Source: DASUPK01 sp963695675 (GTDB taxonomy: Bacteria; Actinomycetota; Thermoleophilia; Solirubrobacterales; 70-9). From it: DNA of 64,000 nucleotides. Below are positions 17,080-24,488 of this stretch, in pieces (within the stretch, counting starts at the first letter, position 1; every line of letters starts with the position of its first letter). The stretch covers positions 434,001 to 498,000 of the forward strand of contig CAVOGY010000005.1 of assembly GCA_963695675.1 (NCBI GenBank), written 5' to 3'. Under the pieces are notes generated by a model that ran no database searches, had not been told where the DNA came from, and worked only from the letters and a program-made list of their open reading frames with translations. The position numbers and the translations under genes are program-made.

Positions 17080-17856
17080 TCAGTCGTCCCCGTCGAGCGG
17101 CGGCGGCGGTTTCATCCCATGCCGCCGCATCCCCTCCTCGATCTCGTGGTTCACGGTGTCGAGCACTGCGACGCGGGCGTAGCGCTTCGACTCGGCGGGG
17201 ATCAGATGCCAGGGAGCGTGGGGCTCAATGCTGGTCCGGGCGACCATGTCCTCGACGGCCTGCTTGTAGTCATCCCGCTTCTCGCGGTTGCGCCAGTCCT
17301 CGTCGGTGAGCTTCCAGGCCTTGAGCGGATCCTTCTCACGGCTCTTGAAGCGCTTCAGCTGCTCGTCTCCCGAGATGTGCAGCCAGAACTTGATCAGGAT
17401 CATCCCCTCGTCGGCGAGGGTGCGCTCGAATCCGTTGATCTCGTCGTAGGCGCGCAGCCACTGCTCCCGGGTAGCCAACCCCTCGACGCGCTCGACCAGC
17501 ACGCGCCCGTACCAGGAGCGGTCGAAGACCGCCATCCCGCCCCAGCCCGGCAGCGACGGCCAGAAGCGCCTGAGGAAGTGGTGGCGCTTCTCGTCGTAGG
17601 TCGGCGCCGCGAACTGGACGACCCGCACGTGGCGCGGGTCGAGCTCGGCGACCAGCCTGCGGATCGCGCCTCCCTTGCCCGAGGCGTCCTCCCCCTCGAA
17701 GATCACGCACACCGGCGGCCCAACGCCCTGATCTCCGATCAGCCCTCCCATCGTCAGCCTGAGCTGCGATAGCCGCTGCCAGCCGCTCTGCAGGCTCTTC
17801 TGCTCCTCCTCCCGCGAGAGCTTCTTGCTCAGATCGAGATCGTCGAGGACTCCCAT
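17080..17856 (-). CDS. ppk2: Polyphosphate kinase 2 family protein
   Basis: 258 residues, the size of a one-domain PPK2. Walker A is GEDASGKGG (55-63, with K61), the lid/Walker B is FDRSWYGRVLVERVEG (from 111), and the region EINGFERTLADEGMILIKFW with ISGDEQLKRFKSRE is typical. PPK2 enzymes transfer phosphate between polyphosphate and nucleotides (GDP, ADP or AMP, depending on class). Class cannot be told safely. The ATG at 17856 comes one base after the stop of the small membrane protein gene, so the two are co-transcribed. The window also holds a CHAD/CYTH pair, another link to polyphosphate. Confidence 0.93.
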   Translation of the reverse strand: MGVLDDLDLSKKLSREEEQKSLQSGWQRLSQLRLTMGGLIGDQGVGPPVCVIFEGEDASGKGGAIRRLVAELDPRHVRVVQFAAPTYDEKRHHFLRRFWPSLPGWGGMAVFDRSWYGRVLVERVEGLATREQWLRAYDEINGFERTLADEGMILIKFWLHISGDEQLKRFKSREKDPLKAWKLTDEDWRNREKRDDYKQAVEDMVARTSIEPHAPWHLIPAESKRYARVAVLDTVNHEIEEGMRRHGMKPPPPLDGDD

Positions 17857-17857
17857 G

Positions 17858-18055
17858 TCAGAAGCCGGTCGGCGCTCTGCCGTTATGGCTGGCGATGGCG
17901 AGCTGGAGAAGCCCGATCGCAGCCAGGATCACGACGATCCCGAACGCGACCACCCAGTTGTTCCTGGCCCCATGCCCGTACCAGCCGATCGCGAATCCGA
18001 TGGCGAGCAGCACCGCGTAGGGACCGAGCGAGTCGGGCAGGGCGAGGGCGAGCAT
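17858..18055 (-). CDS. Small two-helix membrane protein
   Basis: 65 residues. Two hydrophobic segments are visible: about 12-25 (GPYAVLLAIGFAIGWYG) and 33-53 (NWVVAFGIVVILAAIGLLQL), joined by a short polar loop (HGARNN). It is likely real because its stop lies one base before the ppk2 start and the ATG is 24 bases from the divergent MoxR gene. Function unknown; it does not resemble a toxin clearly. Confidence 0.6.
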   Translation of the reverse strand: MLALALPDSLGPYAVLLAIGFAIGWYGHGARNNWVVAFGIVVILAAIGLLQLAIASHNGRAPTGF

Positions 18056-18079
18056 CCGGCGCTATTTATCATCCCTGAG

Positions 18080-18985
18080 ATGCCGGAGCCTCAGCCGCAG
18101 TCGGTCGCCCAGGTCCGCGAAGGTCTCGGCCAGGTGGGCTATTTGGCCGATGAGGCCGCCGCGCTGGTCTCCTTTCTCGCTCAGCGGCTCGGCAAGCCCG
18201 TTCTCGTCGAGGGCCCGGCGGGCGTTGGGAAGACTGAGCTCGCCAAGGCGATCTCGCGGGCCAACGACCGTCGGCTGGTGCGCCTGCAGTGCTACGAGGG
18301 ACTCGATGAGGCGAAGGCGCTCTATGAGTGGAACTATCGCAAGCAACTGCTCCGGATCCAGGCTGAATCGAGCGGCGACGGTGAAGGGTCATGGGAGGCG
18401 ACCCGGGGCGACATCTTCGGCGAGGAGTTCCTCCTGGAGCGGCCCCTGCTCGAGGCGATCAGCGCCGAGGACGCCGTCGTGCTGCTGATCGACGAGATCG
18501 ACAAGACGGACCAGGAGTTCGAGGCGATGCTGCTCGAGGTCCTCTCCGACTTCCAGATCTCGATCCCCGAGCTCGGCGTGATCGAGGCCCGCACGCGGCC
18601 GATCGTGGTCCTGACTTCGAACAACTCGCGCGAGCTGACCGAGGCGCTCAAGCGGCGCTGCCTCTATCTCTGGCTGGACTACCCCTCGGTGGAGCGCGAG
18701 CTGGAGATCGTCCGCCTCCACGCACCGGAGCTGGACGAAGGGCTGGCCCGGCGGCTGGTCGAGATCGTCCACCTGGTCCGCCAGCTCGACCTGAAGAAGC
18801 CGCCGTCGATCGCGGAGTCGATCGACTGGGCGCGGACGCTGCTCCTGATCGGCGCCGACGACATCGACCGCGAGACCTTCGAGAGCTCGATGAGCATCCT
18901 GGTCAAGCACCGCTCAGACATCGACCTGGTCGCAGAGCGCGTCGCCGTCAAGCTCGGCGAGACCGATGTCCACAACCGCAGCTAG
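18080..18985 (+). CDS. MoxR-family AAA+ ATPase
   Basis: 301 residues. Walker A is GPAGVGKTELAKA, Walker B is VLLIDEIDKTDQEFE, sensor 1 is VLTSNNSRELTEALKRRC, and the C-terminal lid follows. MoxR ATPases work as chaperone-like partners of VWA proteins that load metals or assemble enzyme complexes. The ATG at 18080 begins MPEPQPQSV; upstream in-frame extension would overlap the divergent small gene. It overlaps the CoxE-like gene by 20 bases. Confidence 0.92.
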   Translation: MPEPQPQSVAQVREGLGQVGYLADEAAALVSFLAQRLGKPVLVEGPAGVGKTELAKAISRANDRRLVRLQCYEGLDEAKALYEWNYRKQLLRIQAESSGDGEGSWEATRGDIFGEEFLLERPLLEAISAEDAVVLLIDEIDKTDQEFEAMLLEVLSDFQISIPELGVIEARTRPIVVLTSNNSRELTEALKRRCLYLWLDYPSVERELEIVRLHAPELDEGLARRLVEIVHLVRQLDLKKPPSIAESIDWARTLLLIGADDIDRETFESSMSILVKHRSDIDLVAERVAVKLGETDVHNRS

Positions 18986-20387
18986 CCTGCTCGCCTTCAT
19001 CGAGGACCTGCGCTCGGAGGGCGTGGCCGTCGGCACCTCCGAGATCCTCGACGCATTCGCGGCGCTCGACGAGGTGAGCTGGACCGACCAGCGGGACTTC
19101 CGCGAGTCGCTCGCGGCGACCATCGCGAAGTCGCAGGAGGATCGGCGGATCTTCGAGCTGCTCTTCGAGCGTCACTTCTTCCGCGCCGCCGAATCCGAGG
19201 CGCTCGAGCGCGGGATCGAGGACGAGCGCTTCGAAGGAGCCGGCGATCGGATCGACCTCGACGAGCTCAGCGAGGCGATCCGTCGCGCGATCACCGAGGG
19301 CAACGACGGTGAGATGCGCGACCTGGCTCGCCTGGCGATGAGCGCCTTCGGCCGCCGCGGCGAGCGTTCGGGCGTGATCGGCGTCGACGTGCAGCGGATT
19401 CGGCGCGCCCTCGGGCTGCAGGCGAGTGGCCGGCGCGATGGCGACTCGGATCAGGCGCTCGATCCCGAGAGCGTCCGGCAGTTCGAGCGCTACCTGCGCC
19501 GGGAGCTCGAGAGGGCGACGATCGAGCGCACCGGCAAGCTCCCTCCCTCCAGGCCGCTCGCCGAGCTCGACCGCACCCTCCCCACGAGCCCGGCCCAGGA
19601 CCTGGCCGCAGTTCACCGCGCGGTCGCCCAGCTCAAGAGGCGGATCGCCACCCTCGGCCACGAACAGCGCGGCCGCAAGCGGGGCCGCACGGTCGACGTC
19701 CGGCGCACGATGCGGGCCTCACTCGAGACCGGCGGAGTGCCACTGCGGCTGCGCTACCGGCCCAAGCGGCCGCGGCGGCCGGAGATCTACGTCCTTTGCG
19801 ACGTCTCGACCTCGGTGAGCTCCGCAAGCGTCTTCTTCCTCTCGGTGCTGCACGCGCTCCACGACTCGTTCCGCAAGCTGCGCAGTTTCGTCTTCATCGA
19901 GCGGATCAGCGAGGTCACCGACATCTTCGAGCACGAGCGCGACTTTCGGAAGATCTCCGAGCGCGTCTCCTCGGAGGGCGGCGTCGCCGACGTCTCCGGC
20001 TACACCGATTACGGCCGCGTCTGGCTCGAGTTCGGCGAGGAGATCGCCGAGGACCTTGGACCCCGCTCGACGGTGATCGTGCTCGGCGACGCCCGCACCA
20101 ACGGCCGCGAGCCGCACGCTGCGACCTTCGGCGGGATCGCCGAGCGCTCCGGACGCACCTTCTGGCTCAACCCGGAGCCGAAGCTCTACTGGAACTACGG
20201 CGACTCGGTGATGGCGGCGTACGAGCCCTACTGCGACGGCGCCTTCGAGTGCTGGACGACGAAGCACCTGGAGAACTTCGTCAACGTGATCGCCGGCGCG
20301 GCTCAGATCGGCGGACTGAGTGCCGGGCACCGACCCCTACACGCTGCCCGACGACCTGCCCGTTCCAGAGGACGACGGAGCCTGTGA
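18966..20387 (+). CDS. CoxE-like VWA domain protein
   Basis: 473 residues. The N-terminal half is helical and acidic; a basic linker follows (RRIATLGHEQRGRKRGRTVD), and then the VWA domain with the MIDAS-like motif YVLCDVSTSVSSAS and the conserved TDYGRVWLEF. It pairs with the MoxR ATPase gene, with which it overlaps by 20 bases; MoxR/CoxE pairs are known from CO-dehydrogenase maturation but are widespread outside it. No molybdoenzyme gene is near. The last ~25 residues lie in a 68-base overlap with the next gene and are of low complexity, so the true end in other strains may be shorter. Confidence 0.9.
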   Translation: MSTTAASLLAFIEDLRSEGVAVGTSEILDAFAALDEVSWTDQRDFRESLAATIAKSQEDRRIFELLFERHFFRAAESEALERGIEDERFEGAGDRIDLDELSEAIRRAITEGNDGEMRDLARLAMSAFGRRGERSGVIGVDVQRIRRALGLQASGRRDGDSDQALDPESVRQFERYLRRELERATIERTGKLPPSRPLAELDRTLPTSPAQDLAAVHRAVAQLKRRIATLGHEQRGRKRGRTVDVRRTMRASLETGGVPLRLRYRPKRPRRPEIYVLCDVSTSVSSASVFFLSVLHALHDSFRKLRSFVFIERISEVTDIFEHERDFRKISERVSSEGGVADVSGYTDYGRVWLEFGEEIAEDLGPRSTVIVLGDARTNGREPHAATFGGIAERSGRTFWLNPEPKLYWNYGDSVMAAYEPYCDGAFECWTTKHLENFVNVIAGAAQIGGLSAGHRPLHAARRPARSRGRRSL

Positions 20388-20883
20388 CCATCTGCCAGGC
20401 GGGGAGCTGCCGGCGCTGTCCCTGACCGCCACCGCGGGCGGATCGGTCGACCTCGCCGACGTGGGTGCCGAGGGGACCGCGGTTCTCTTCATCTATCCGC
20501 GGACCGGAAGGCCGGGCGAGCCGCTGCCGCCCGGCTGGGACCTGGTCCCCGGAGCGCGGGGCTGCACGCCCCAGAGCTGCGCCTTCCGCGATCTGCACGG
20601 GGAGTTCACCGACAAGGGCGTGGAGGTGCTGGGGCTGAGCGCTCAGTCCCCGGAAGACCAGGCCGAGTTCGCCGAGCGTGTCCACCTGCCCTTCCCGGTG
20701 CTCAGCGATCCGGAGCTCCGGCTCGCGGAGGCGCTGGCGTTGCCCACCTTCGAGGTCGCGGGAATGACGCTGTACAAGCGGGTAACCCTGGTCATCCGCG
20801 ACGGGCGCATCGCCCGGGCCTTCTACCCCGTCTTCCCGCCGGATCGGAACGCCGGCGAGGTCCTCGCCTGGCTCGCCGGTTGA
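20320..20883 (+). CDS. Peroxiredoxin / AhpC-TSA family protein
   Basis: 187 residues. The core is a thioredoxin-fold peroxiredoxin: FIYPRTGRPGEPLPPGWD, then GCTPQSCAFRDLHGEF with the likely peroxidatic Cys (C82) and a second Cys (C87), the region VEVLGLSAQSPEDQAEFAER and FPVLSDPELRLAEALALPTF. The CTPQSC motif is like the CTxQ site of Bcp/PrxQ enzymes. It should reduce peroxides with thiols. Start GTG 20320 overlaps the VWA gene by 68 bases. With bcp broken elsewhere in the window, this may be the main PrxQ-like enzyme present here. Confidence 0.87.
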   Translation: MPGTDPYTLPDDLPVPEDDGACDHLPGGELPALSLTATAGGSVDLADVGAEGTAVLFIYPRTGRPGEPLPPGWDLVPGARGCTPQSCAFRDLHGEFTDKGVEVLGLSAQSPEDQAEFAERVHLPFPVLSDPELRLAEALALPTFEVAGMTLYKRVTLVIRDGRIARAFYPVFPPDRNAGEVLAWLAG

Positions 20884-20884
20884 C

Positions 20885-21805
20885 CTAGCGCGACTCGCGG
20901 AGCCGCGCGAACAGCTCCTCGGTGTCCGCCAGCGGCCCGAGGTGGCCGAGCTTCTCGGGGTTGACGACCGAGCGGATCGTCCGGATCTTGCCCTCGGCGA
21001 TGTCCAGGGCCAGGACGTTGATCAGCTTCCCGTTGGCATCGAGGAACTCCGCTCCGGGCTGGCCGTTGATGACGACGCGCCGGATCCGAATGCCTCCGAT
21101 GCGCTCGGCGATCCGCCCCCAGTTGCCCAGCAGCTGCACCGTGCGGGCGCGGCCGAAGACCGGATGCCTGATCGCGGGCGCGACGCCGCCGCCGTCGCCA
21201 TGCAACTCGACGTCCTCCGCGAGCAGCCCCTCGAGCGCCTCGAAGTCGCCGTCCTCGACGGCCGCGAAGAAGCCGGCCGCGAGCCTCTCGCGCTCCTCCG
21301 AGGACGGCTCGAAGCGCGGGCGGCCATCCTGCACGTGACGCCGCGCGCGCGAGGCGAGCTGGCGGGCATTCTGCTCGCTGGTCCCAACGATCTCGGCGAC
21401 CTTGTCGTAGTCGTAGTCGAAGACATCGTGGAGCAGAAACGCGGCTCGCTGCTCGGGGCTGAGGGACTCGAGCAGTACCAGGAAGGCGAGCGAGAGCGAA
21501 TCGGCCATCTCAGCCTGGGCCGCCGGGTCCTCCTCAGGCACCGCGATCGGCTCCGGCAGCCACTCGCCCACGTAGCTCTCCCGGCGGGCCCGCGCCGAGC
21601 GCAGCTCGTCGATTGCGAGCCGGGTCGCGACCGTGCCGGCATAGGCCCGCGGCGAGGTGATCTCCTCACCGTCCTCGATCGCGTTGTGCACGCGCAGCAG
21701 GGTCTCCTGGACGATGTCCTCCGCCTCGCTGACGCTGCCCAGCATCCGGTAGGCGATCGCAAAGATCCTCGGCCGCAGGTCGTCGAGGAGCTCGGTCTCG
21801 GTCAT
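20885..21805 (-). CDS. ECF sigma factor of the ECF41 type, with SnoaL-like C-terminal domain
   Basis: 306 residues. Region 2 (RIFAIAYRMLGSVSEAEDIV, residues 14-32) and region 4 (LSPEQRAAFLLHDVF, about 115-129; helix to 158) are followed by a SnoaL-like domain (about 172-306). Two marks of ECF41 are present: DGGG (204-207) in the extension and NPEKL (282-286) near the end. In this group the C-terminal domain controls activity and no separate anti-sigma factor is needed. ECF41 genes usually sit beside a carboxymuconolactone decarboxylase, oxidoreductase or epimerase gene; here an epimerase lies upstream with a promoter matching the ECF41 consensus. The ATG at 21805 follows GAGGAG within leader copy B. 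Confidence 0.93.
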   Translation of the reverse strand: MTETELLDDLRPRIFAIAYRMLGSVSEAEDIVQETLLRVHNAIEDGEEITSPRAYAGTVATRLAIDELRSARARRESYVGEWLPEPIAVPEEDPAAQAEMADSLSLAFLVLLESLSPEQRAAFLLHDVFDYDYDKVAEIVGTSEQNARQLASRARRHVQDGRPRFEPSSEERERLAAGFFAAVEDGDFEALEGLLAEDVELHGDGGGVAPAIRHPVFGRARTVQLLGNWGRIAERIGGIRIRRVVINGQPGAEFLDANGKLINVLALDIAEGKIRTIRSVVNPEKLGHLGPLADTEELFARLRESR

Positions 21806-21808
21806 ACG

Positions 21809-21848
21809 GGTTGCTCCTCGGCTCCGCCTGCCGGGGCACCCTCGCATC
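21809..21848 (-). promoter_or_regulatory. Repeated 5'-leader element, copy B (before the ECF41 gene)
   Basis: A 40-base element on the minus strand, starting GATGCGAGGGTG and ending GCCGAGGAGCAACC, then CGT and the ATG of the sigma factor gene. GGC-GGA-GCC can form a small hairpin and GGGT can pair with ACCC after it, so the Shine-Dalgarno GAGGAG lies inside the fold. It fills the space between the epimerase stop (21850) and the sigma start. It is nearly identical to copies A and C. Confidence 0.65.
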
Positions 21849-21849
21849 T

Positions 21850-22794
21850 TCATCGGAGCCCCTCTTGGATGCCCTGCCGCCAGCTGGGGTACCGCAGCTC
21901 CCAGCCGAGCTCCCGCTTGGCCTTGGCGTTGGAGGCCCCGCGGATCTCGGTCATCATCATCACCCCGGCCTCGCCGCCGAGCAGGCGGCCGAGCCAGCGG
22001 GGAAGGTGACGGGGCGGCTTCGCATCGACCGCGTCTGCCAGCTCCGCAAGGAACGCTGCGACGGGCGTCGGCTCATCGTCGACCACGTTGTACACGCCCG
22101 GCTCGCCGCGGTCCAGGGCTGCGGCCGTCGCCGACGCGGCGTCGCGGATGTGGACCATGGACCAGATTCCGCCGCCGTCGCCGATCACCGGGAGGCGGCG
22201 CTTCCGGACCATCTCGAGGACCTCACCCGGCGGCTCGAGGCCGATCGACGTCCCCGGACCGTAGAAGCCTCCGTAGCGGAGCGCGAATCCGTCGATCCCG
22301 TCGGCTCCCGCGACGGTCTCCTCCACGTGGCGGATGGCGGCGAGCGACTGGGTGACCGTCTTCGGGGGGTGCTGCTGGAGAGGGTCCTCCTCGGTCTTCA
22401 CGGGTCCCCCGGTGGGCTCGGACGGCCAGCCGGCGAAGCTCTGCGCGATGAAGCGCCGAGCACCGGCCGCCTTGGCCGCCGCGAGCAGGTGATCGAGTCC
22501 CTCGGTGCGCAGGCGGTTGGTCTGCGCGAACGACCTGTCGATATTCCGCGCGAACGTGCCGGTGAGAGAGGTGAGCTGGTGGATCACAGCCTCCGGCTCC
22601 GCCTCGGCGACGACCTGCGCCACAGCCTCGGGGTCGAGCCCGTCGGCCACCGCGGGCCGCGCGCCCAACGCGCGGATCTCGTCCTGCTTTGCGGGTGTGC
22701 GGGTCATGCCGACGACCTCGTGGCCGTCCGCCACCATCATGGGGACGAGCTGCTTCCCGATTGCGCCGGTGGCGCCCGCTACGAAGACCTTCAT
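21850..22794 (-). CDS. NAD-dependent epimerase/dehydratase-like oxidoreductase
   Basis: 314 residues, extended short-chain dehydrogenase type. The Rossmann motif is GATGAIGKQL (from residue 8), and YGGFYGPG and VYNVVDDEP are typical of NAD(P)-dependent epimerases. The usual catalytic YxxxK is not clear (the relevant region reads AGWPSEPTGGPVK), so it may not be a classical epimerase. Its ATG at 22794 follows a strong Shine-Dalgarno (AAAGGAGG). It is the likely ECF41-controlled gene, with promoter TGTCACA-N16-CGTC 30 bases upstream. It is co-transcribed with the sigma factor gene downstream. Confidence 0.9.
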   Translation of the reverse strand: MKVFVAGATGAIGKQLVPMMVADGHEVVGMTRTPAKQDEIRALGARPAVADGLDPEAVAQVVAEAEPEAVIHQLTSLTGTFARNIDRSFAQTNRLRTEGLDHLLAAAKAAGARRFIAQSFAGWPSEPTGGPVKTEEDPLQQHPPKTVTQSLAAIRHVEETVAGADGIDGFALRYGGFYGPGTSIGLEPPGEVLEMVRKRRLPVIGDGGGIWSMVHIRDAASATAAALDRGEPGVYNVVDDEPTPVAAFLAELADAVDAKPPRHLPRWLGRLLGGEAGVMMMTEIRGASNAKAKRELGWELRYPSWRQGIQEGLR

Positions 22795-22823
22795 GTCTGC
22801 CTCCTTTCCGACTTGGAGTAACA

Positions 22824-22850
22824 GACGAGGTCCCCCGGTCGCCTGTGACA
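22824..22850 (-). promoter_or_regulatory. ECF41-type promoter before the epimerase gene
   Basis: On the minus strand TGTCACA (22850-22844) is followed by exactly 16 bases and then CGTC (22827-22824). This is the consensus I know for ECF41 promoters. It lies 30 bases upstream of the epimerase ATG, with the Shine-Dalgarno between. It fits an autoregulated epimerase-sigma operon. Confidence 0.75.
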
Positions 22851-22866
22851 GCGCCCTGATTAAACG

Positions 22867-22906
22867 GGTTGCTCCTCGGCTTTCAGCCTCGGAGCACCCT
22901 CGCATC
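22867..22906 (-). promoter_or_regulatory. Repeated 5'-leader element, copy C (end of the CHAD gene)
   Basis: A 40-base minus-strand copy beginning GATGCGAGGGTGCTCC and ending GCCGAGGAGCAACC. GGGTGCTCC can pair with GGAGCAACCC, and GGCT-GAA-AGCC forms an inner stem, so this copy has the best fold. Its 5' part is also the end of the CHAD coding sequence, whose TGA lies inside it. Unlike A and B it is followed by CGTTTAATC instead of a start codon; the next ATG, of the epimerase, is 73 bases further on and lies behind its own promoter. Confidence 0.6.
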
Positions 22907-23836
22907 TACCGGCTTGCGGCCCCGCCAGGCCTCCCAGCGCTTCTCCAGCCGCTTGGTGAAGCGCTTCGGCTTCTCGGCGTAGATCCGCTCGCCGAGCGAG
23001 ATCGCGGCGAACTGAAGCTCGCCGCGGCGCTGGTCGATCTGCTCGAGCAGGTGCCGCTTGTCAGCGGGACCGGCGAAGGCGGCGCGGCGTCGCTGGACGA
23101 CCTCACGCAGCAGGGCGAGGTCATGGTCGTCACCGAGGTGATCGGAGAGATCGTGGGCGTGATCCGCCAGGGATCCGAGCATGTGCTTGTCGGCATCCCG
23201 GATCAGGCGCAGCTGGTACCAGAGGTCCTTCACCCGCTTGCGCAGCTCATGCAGGTTCGTGACGCTCGCCTCCTCCTGGACGGCGCGGAGCCGCTTGCGG
23301 CCGCGCCGGTAGGTCCGCTGCAGGCCGGGGCCGATCAGGTCCCACCCGTCGCCCGCCAGCGGCAGCGCCTCGATCCTGGCACGCCCGATGGCCAACCCGG
23401 CGGCGGCGTCGGTCATCGCCCGCTCCACGGAGCCGTCGCCGTGGGCGGCCCGGTTCTCCTCCGCGAGCTCCTCGCGGAGCGCATCGAAGCTGCCCGCAGC
23501 CTCGGGCTCGTAGCGCTCCGCGAGGCCGTCGAGGGCCTCGACCAGGATCTCGGCGTCGCGGAAGCTGCTCAGCGACCTCGCGACCTCCCGGTAGTGGTCG
23601 TTCTCCCGGCGCCAGACGTCGTCACCGATCTCGTGGCGAACCAGGCGCAGCGCCGAGCGGATCTTCTTGACGTCCTTGCGCGCCTCGTGGATGGCATCGG
23701 CGGGCTCGGTCCCGGCATCGCCGCGGAGTTGGGCGATGGCGTCGTCGACCTGGCCGGCGAGCACACGCTTGAGGCCGGCGCCGACCGGCTCGCGCGGGAG
23801 CAGGCGGTAGGCATCCGAATCGCCTGACGGGGTCAT
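22883..23836 (-). CDS. CHAD domain protein
   Basis: 317 residues, mostly alpha-helical, with many conserved basic and His residues: IHEARKDVKKIRSALRLVRH near the N-terminus and LHELRKRVKDLWYQLRLIRD in the second half, each an HxxRK-type motif of CHAD domains. CHAD proteins bind polyphosphate and often lie next to CYTH enzymes, as here. The start is uncertain. ATG 23836 (MTPSGDSDA) is used; upstream in-frame starts (ATG 23866, TTG 23878) would include two copies of AGAGTCAATTG. The stop codon lies inside leader copy C. Co-transcription with the CYTH gene upstream is likely. Confidence 0.88.
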   Translation of the reverse strand: MTPSGDSDAYRLLPREPVGAGLKRVLAGQVDDAIAQLRGDAGTEPADAIHEARKDVKKIRSALRLVRHEIGDDVWRRENDHYREVARSLSSFRDAEILVEALDGLAERYEPEAAGSFDALREELAEENRAAHGDGSVERAMTDAAAGLAIGRARIEALPLAGDGWDLIGPGLQRTYRRGRKRLRAVQEEASVTNLHELRKRVKDLWYQLRLIRDADKHMLGSLADHAHDLSDHLGDDHDLALLREVVQRRRAAFAGPADKRHLLEQIDQRRGELQFAAISLGERIYAEKPKRFTKRLEKRWEAWRGRKPVDARVLRG

Positions 23837-23908
23837 CAATTGACTCTCAATTGACTCTTGCCACATATAGGTGCGCAACTAACGGCAAGCGATGTAAAAA
23901 CGCGGTTA

Positions 23909-24361
23909 CTAGGGACGACCCCTGGTGGCGAGCGTCTCGTTCAGGTACCGCACGTCGCCGGTGACCTCCTCCCCGATCCAGTCGGGCGGCTCGAATCCGC
24001 GTGCCTCCTCCTCCGAGTCGAACTCGATCTCCGCCACGACGAGGCCTTCGAGGTCCCCCTCGTACACGTCGACCTCGATCTGCAGGTCGCCCTGCGGGAT
24101 GACATGTCGCCGCTTGTGGAGCCGGCGCCCCTCGGTGAGCGGCCAGAGTCGCTCGAAGGCCTCCCGGTCGAGCTCGACCTCGGCCTCGTCACGGGAGATC
24201 CCGGAGCCGCGCTTCGCGGTCAACAGAAGCTGATCGCCCTTGCGGCGAAGCCGAACCTCGCCGTCCGCGCCGACCGCGAGGTAGCCCTGCTCGATCTCGT
24301 CCGACTCGGTCCCCTCCAGCTCGGGCGGATGCGGCACGAGGAACTTGCGCTCGACCTCCAC
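23909..24361 (-). CDS. CYTH domain protein (triphosphate tunnel metalloenzyme family)
   Basis: 150 residues. It begins with VEVERKFLV, the ExExK motif of CYTH enzymes, and continues with basic and acidic strands VRLRRKGDQLLLTAKRG, EVELDREAFERLW and LQIEVDVYEGDLEGLVVAEI. These form the eight-stranded tunnel that holds metal ions and triphosphate. Bacterial members hydrolyse inorganic triphosphate or, rarely, make cAMP. GTG 24361 is selected so that the motif begins the protein; a GTG three codons upstream is also possible. It is divergent from the TPP riboswitch and leads the series CYTH-CHAD-epimerase-sigma. Confidence 0.9.
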   Translation of the reverse strand: MEVERKFLVPHPPELEGTESDEIEQGYLAVGADGEVRLRRKGDQLLLTAKRGSGISRDEAEVELDREAFERLWPLTEGRRLHKRRHVIPQGDLQIEVDVYEGDLEGLVVAEIEFDSEEEARGFEPPDWIGEEVTGDVRYLNETLATRGRP

Positions 24362-24389
24362 GCCCGACACCGTAGACTGGGTCGTGACC

Positions 24390-24488
24390 CGACAGGGGGG
24401 CTCGCGGGATTTAGGTGCGGGCTGAGATAGCGGAACCACACCCTCCGCTGACCCTTTGAACCTGTGCGGTAATGCGCGCGGAGGGAGC
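24390..24488 (+). ncRNA. TPP riboswitch (THI element)
   Basis: The conserved parts are all present in order: GGGGGGCTC on the 5' side, GGCTGAGAT (24419-24427), ACCCTTTGAACCTG (24451-24464) and GGTAATGC (24468-24475). The 3' strand GCGGAGGGAGC runs directly into the ATG at 24489 and contains the GGAGG Shine-Dalgarno, so TPP binding should hide the ribosome site, as in E. coli thiM. It controls the ABC transporter genes that follow. Ends are approximate. Confidence 0.95.

Noticed and set aside
23836..23878. Direct repeat AGAGTCAATTG (two copies) as a mobile-element footprint
   Set aside because: Only two adjacent short copies in an AT-rich leader, no inverted ends or transposase.
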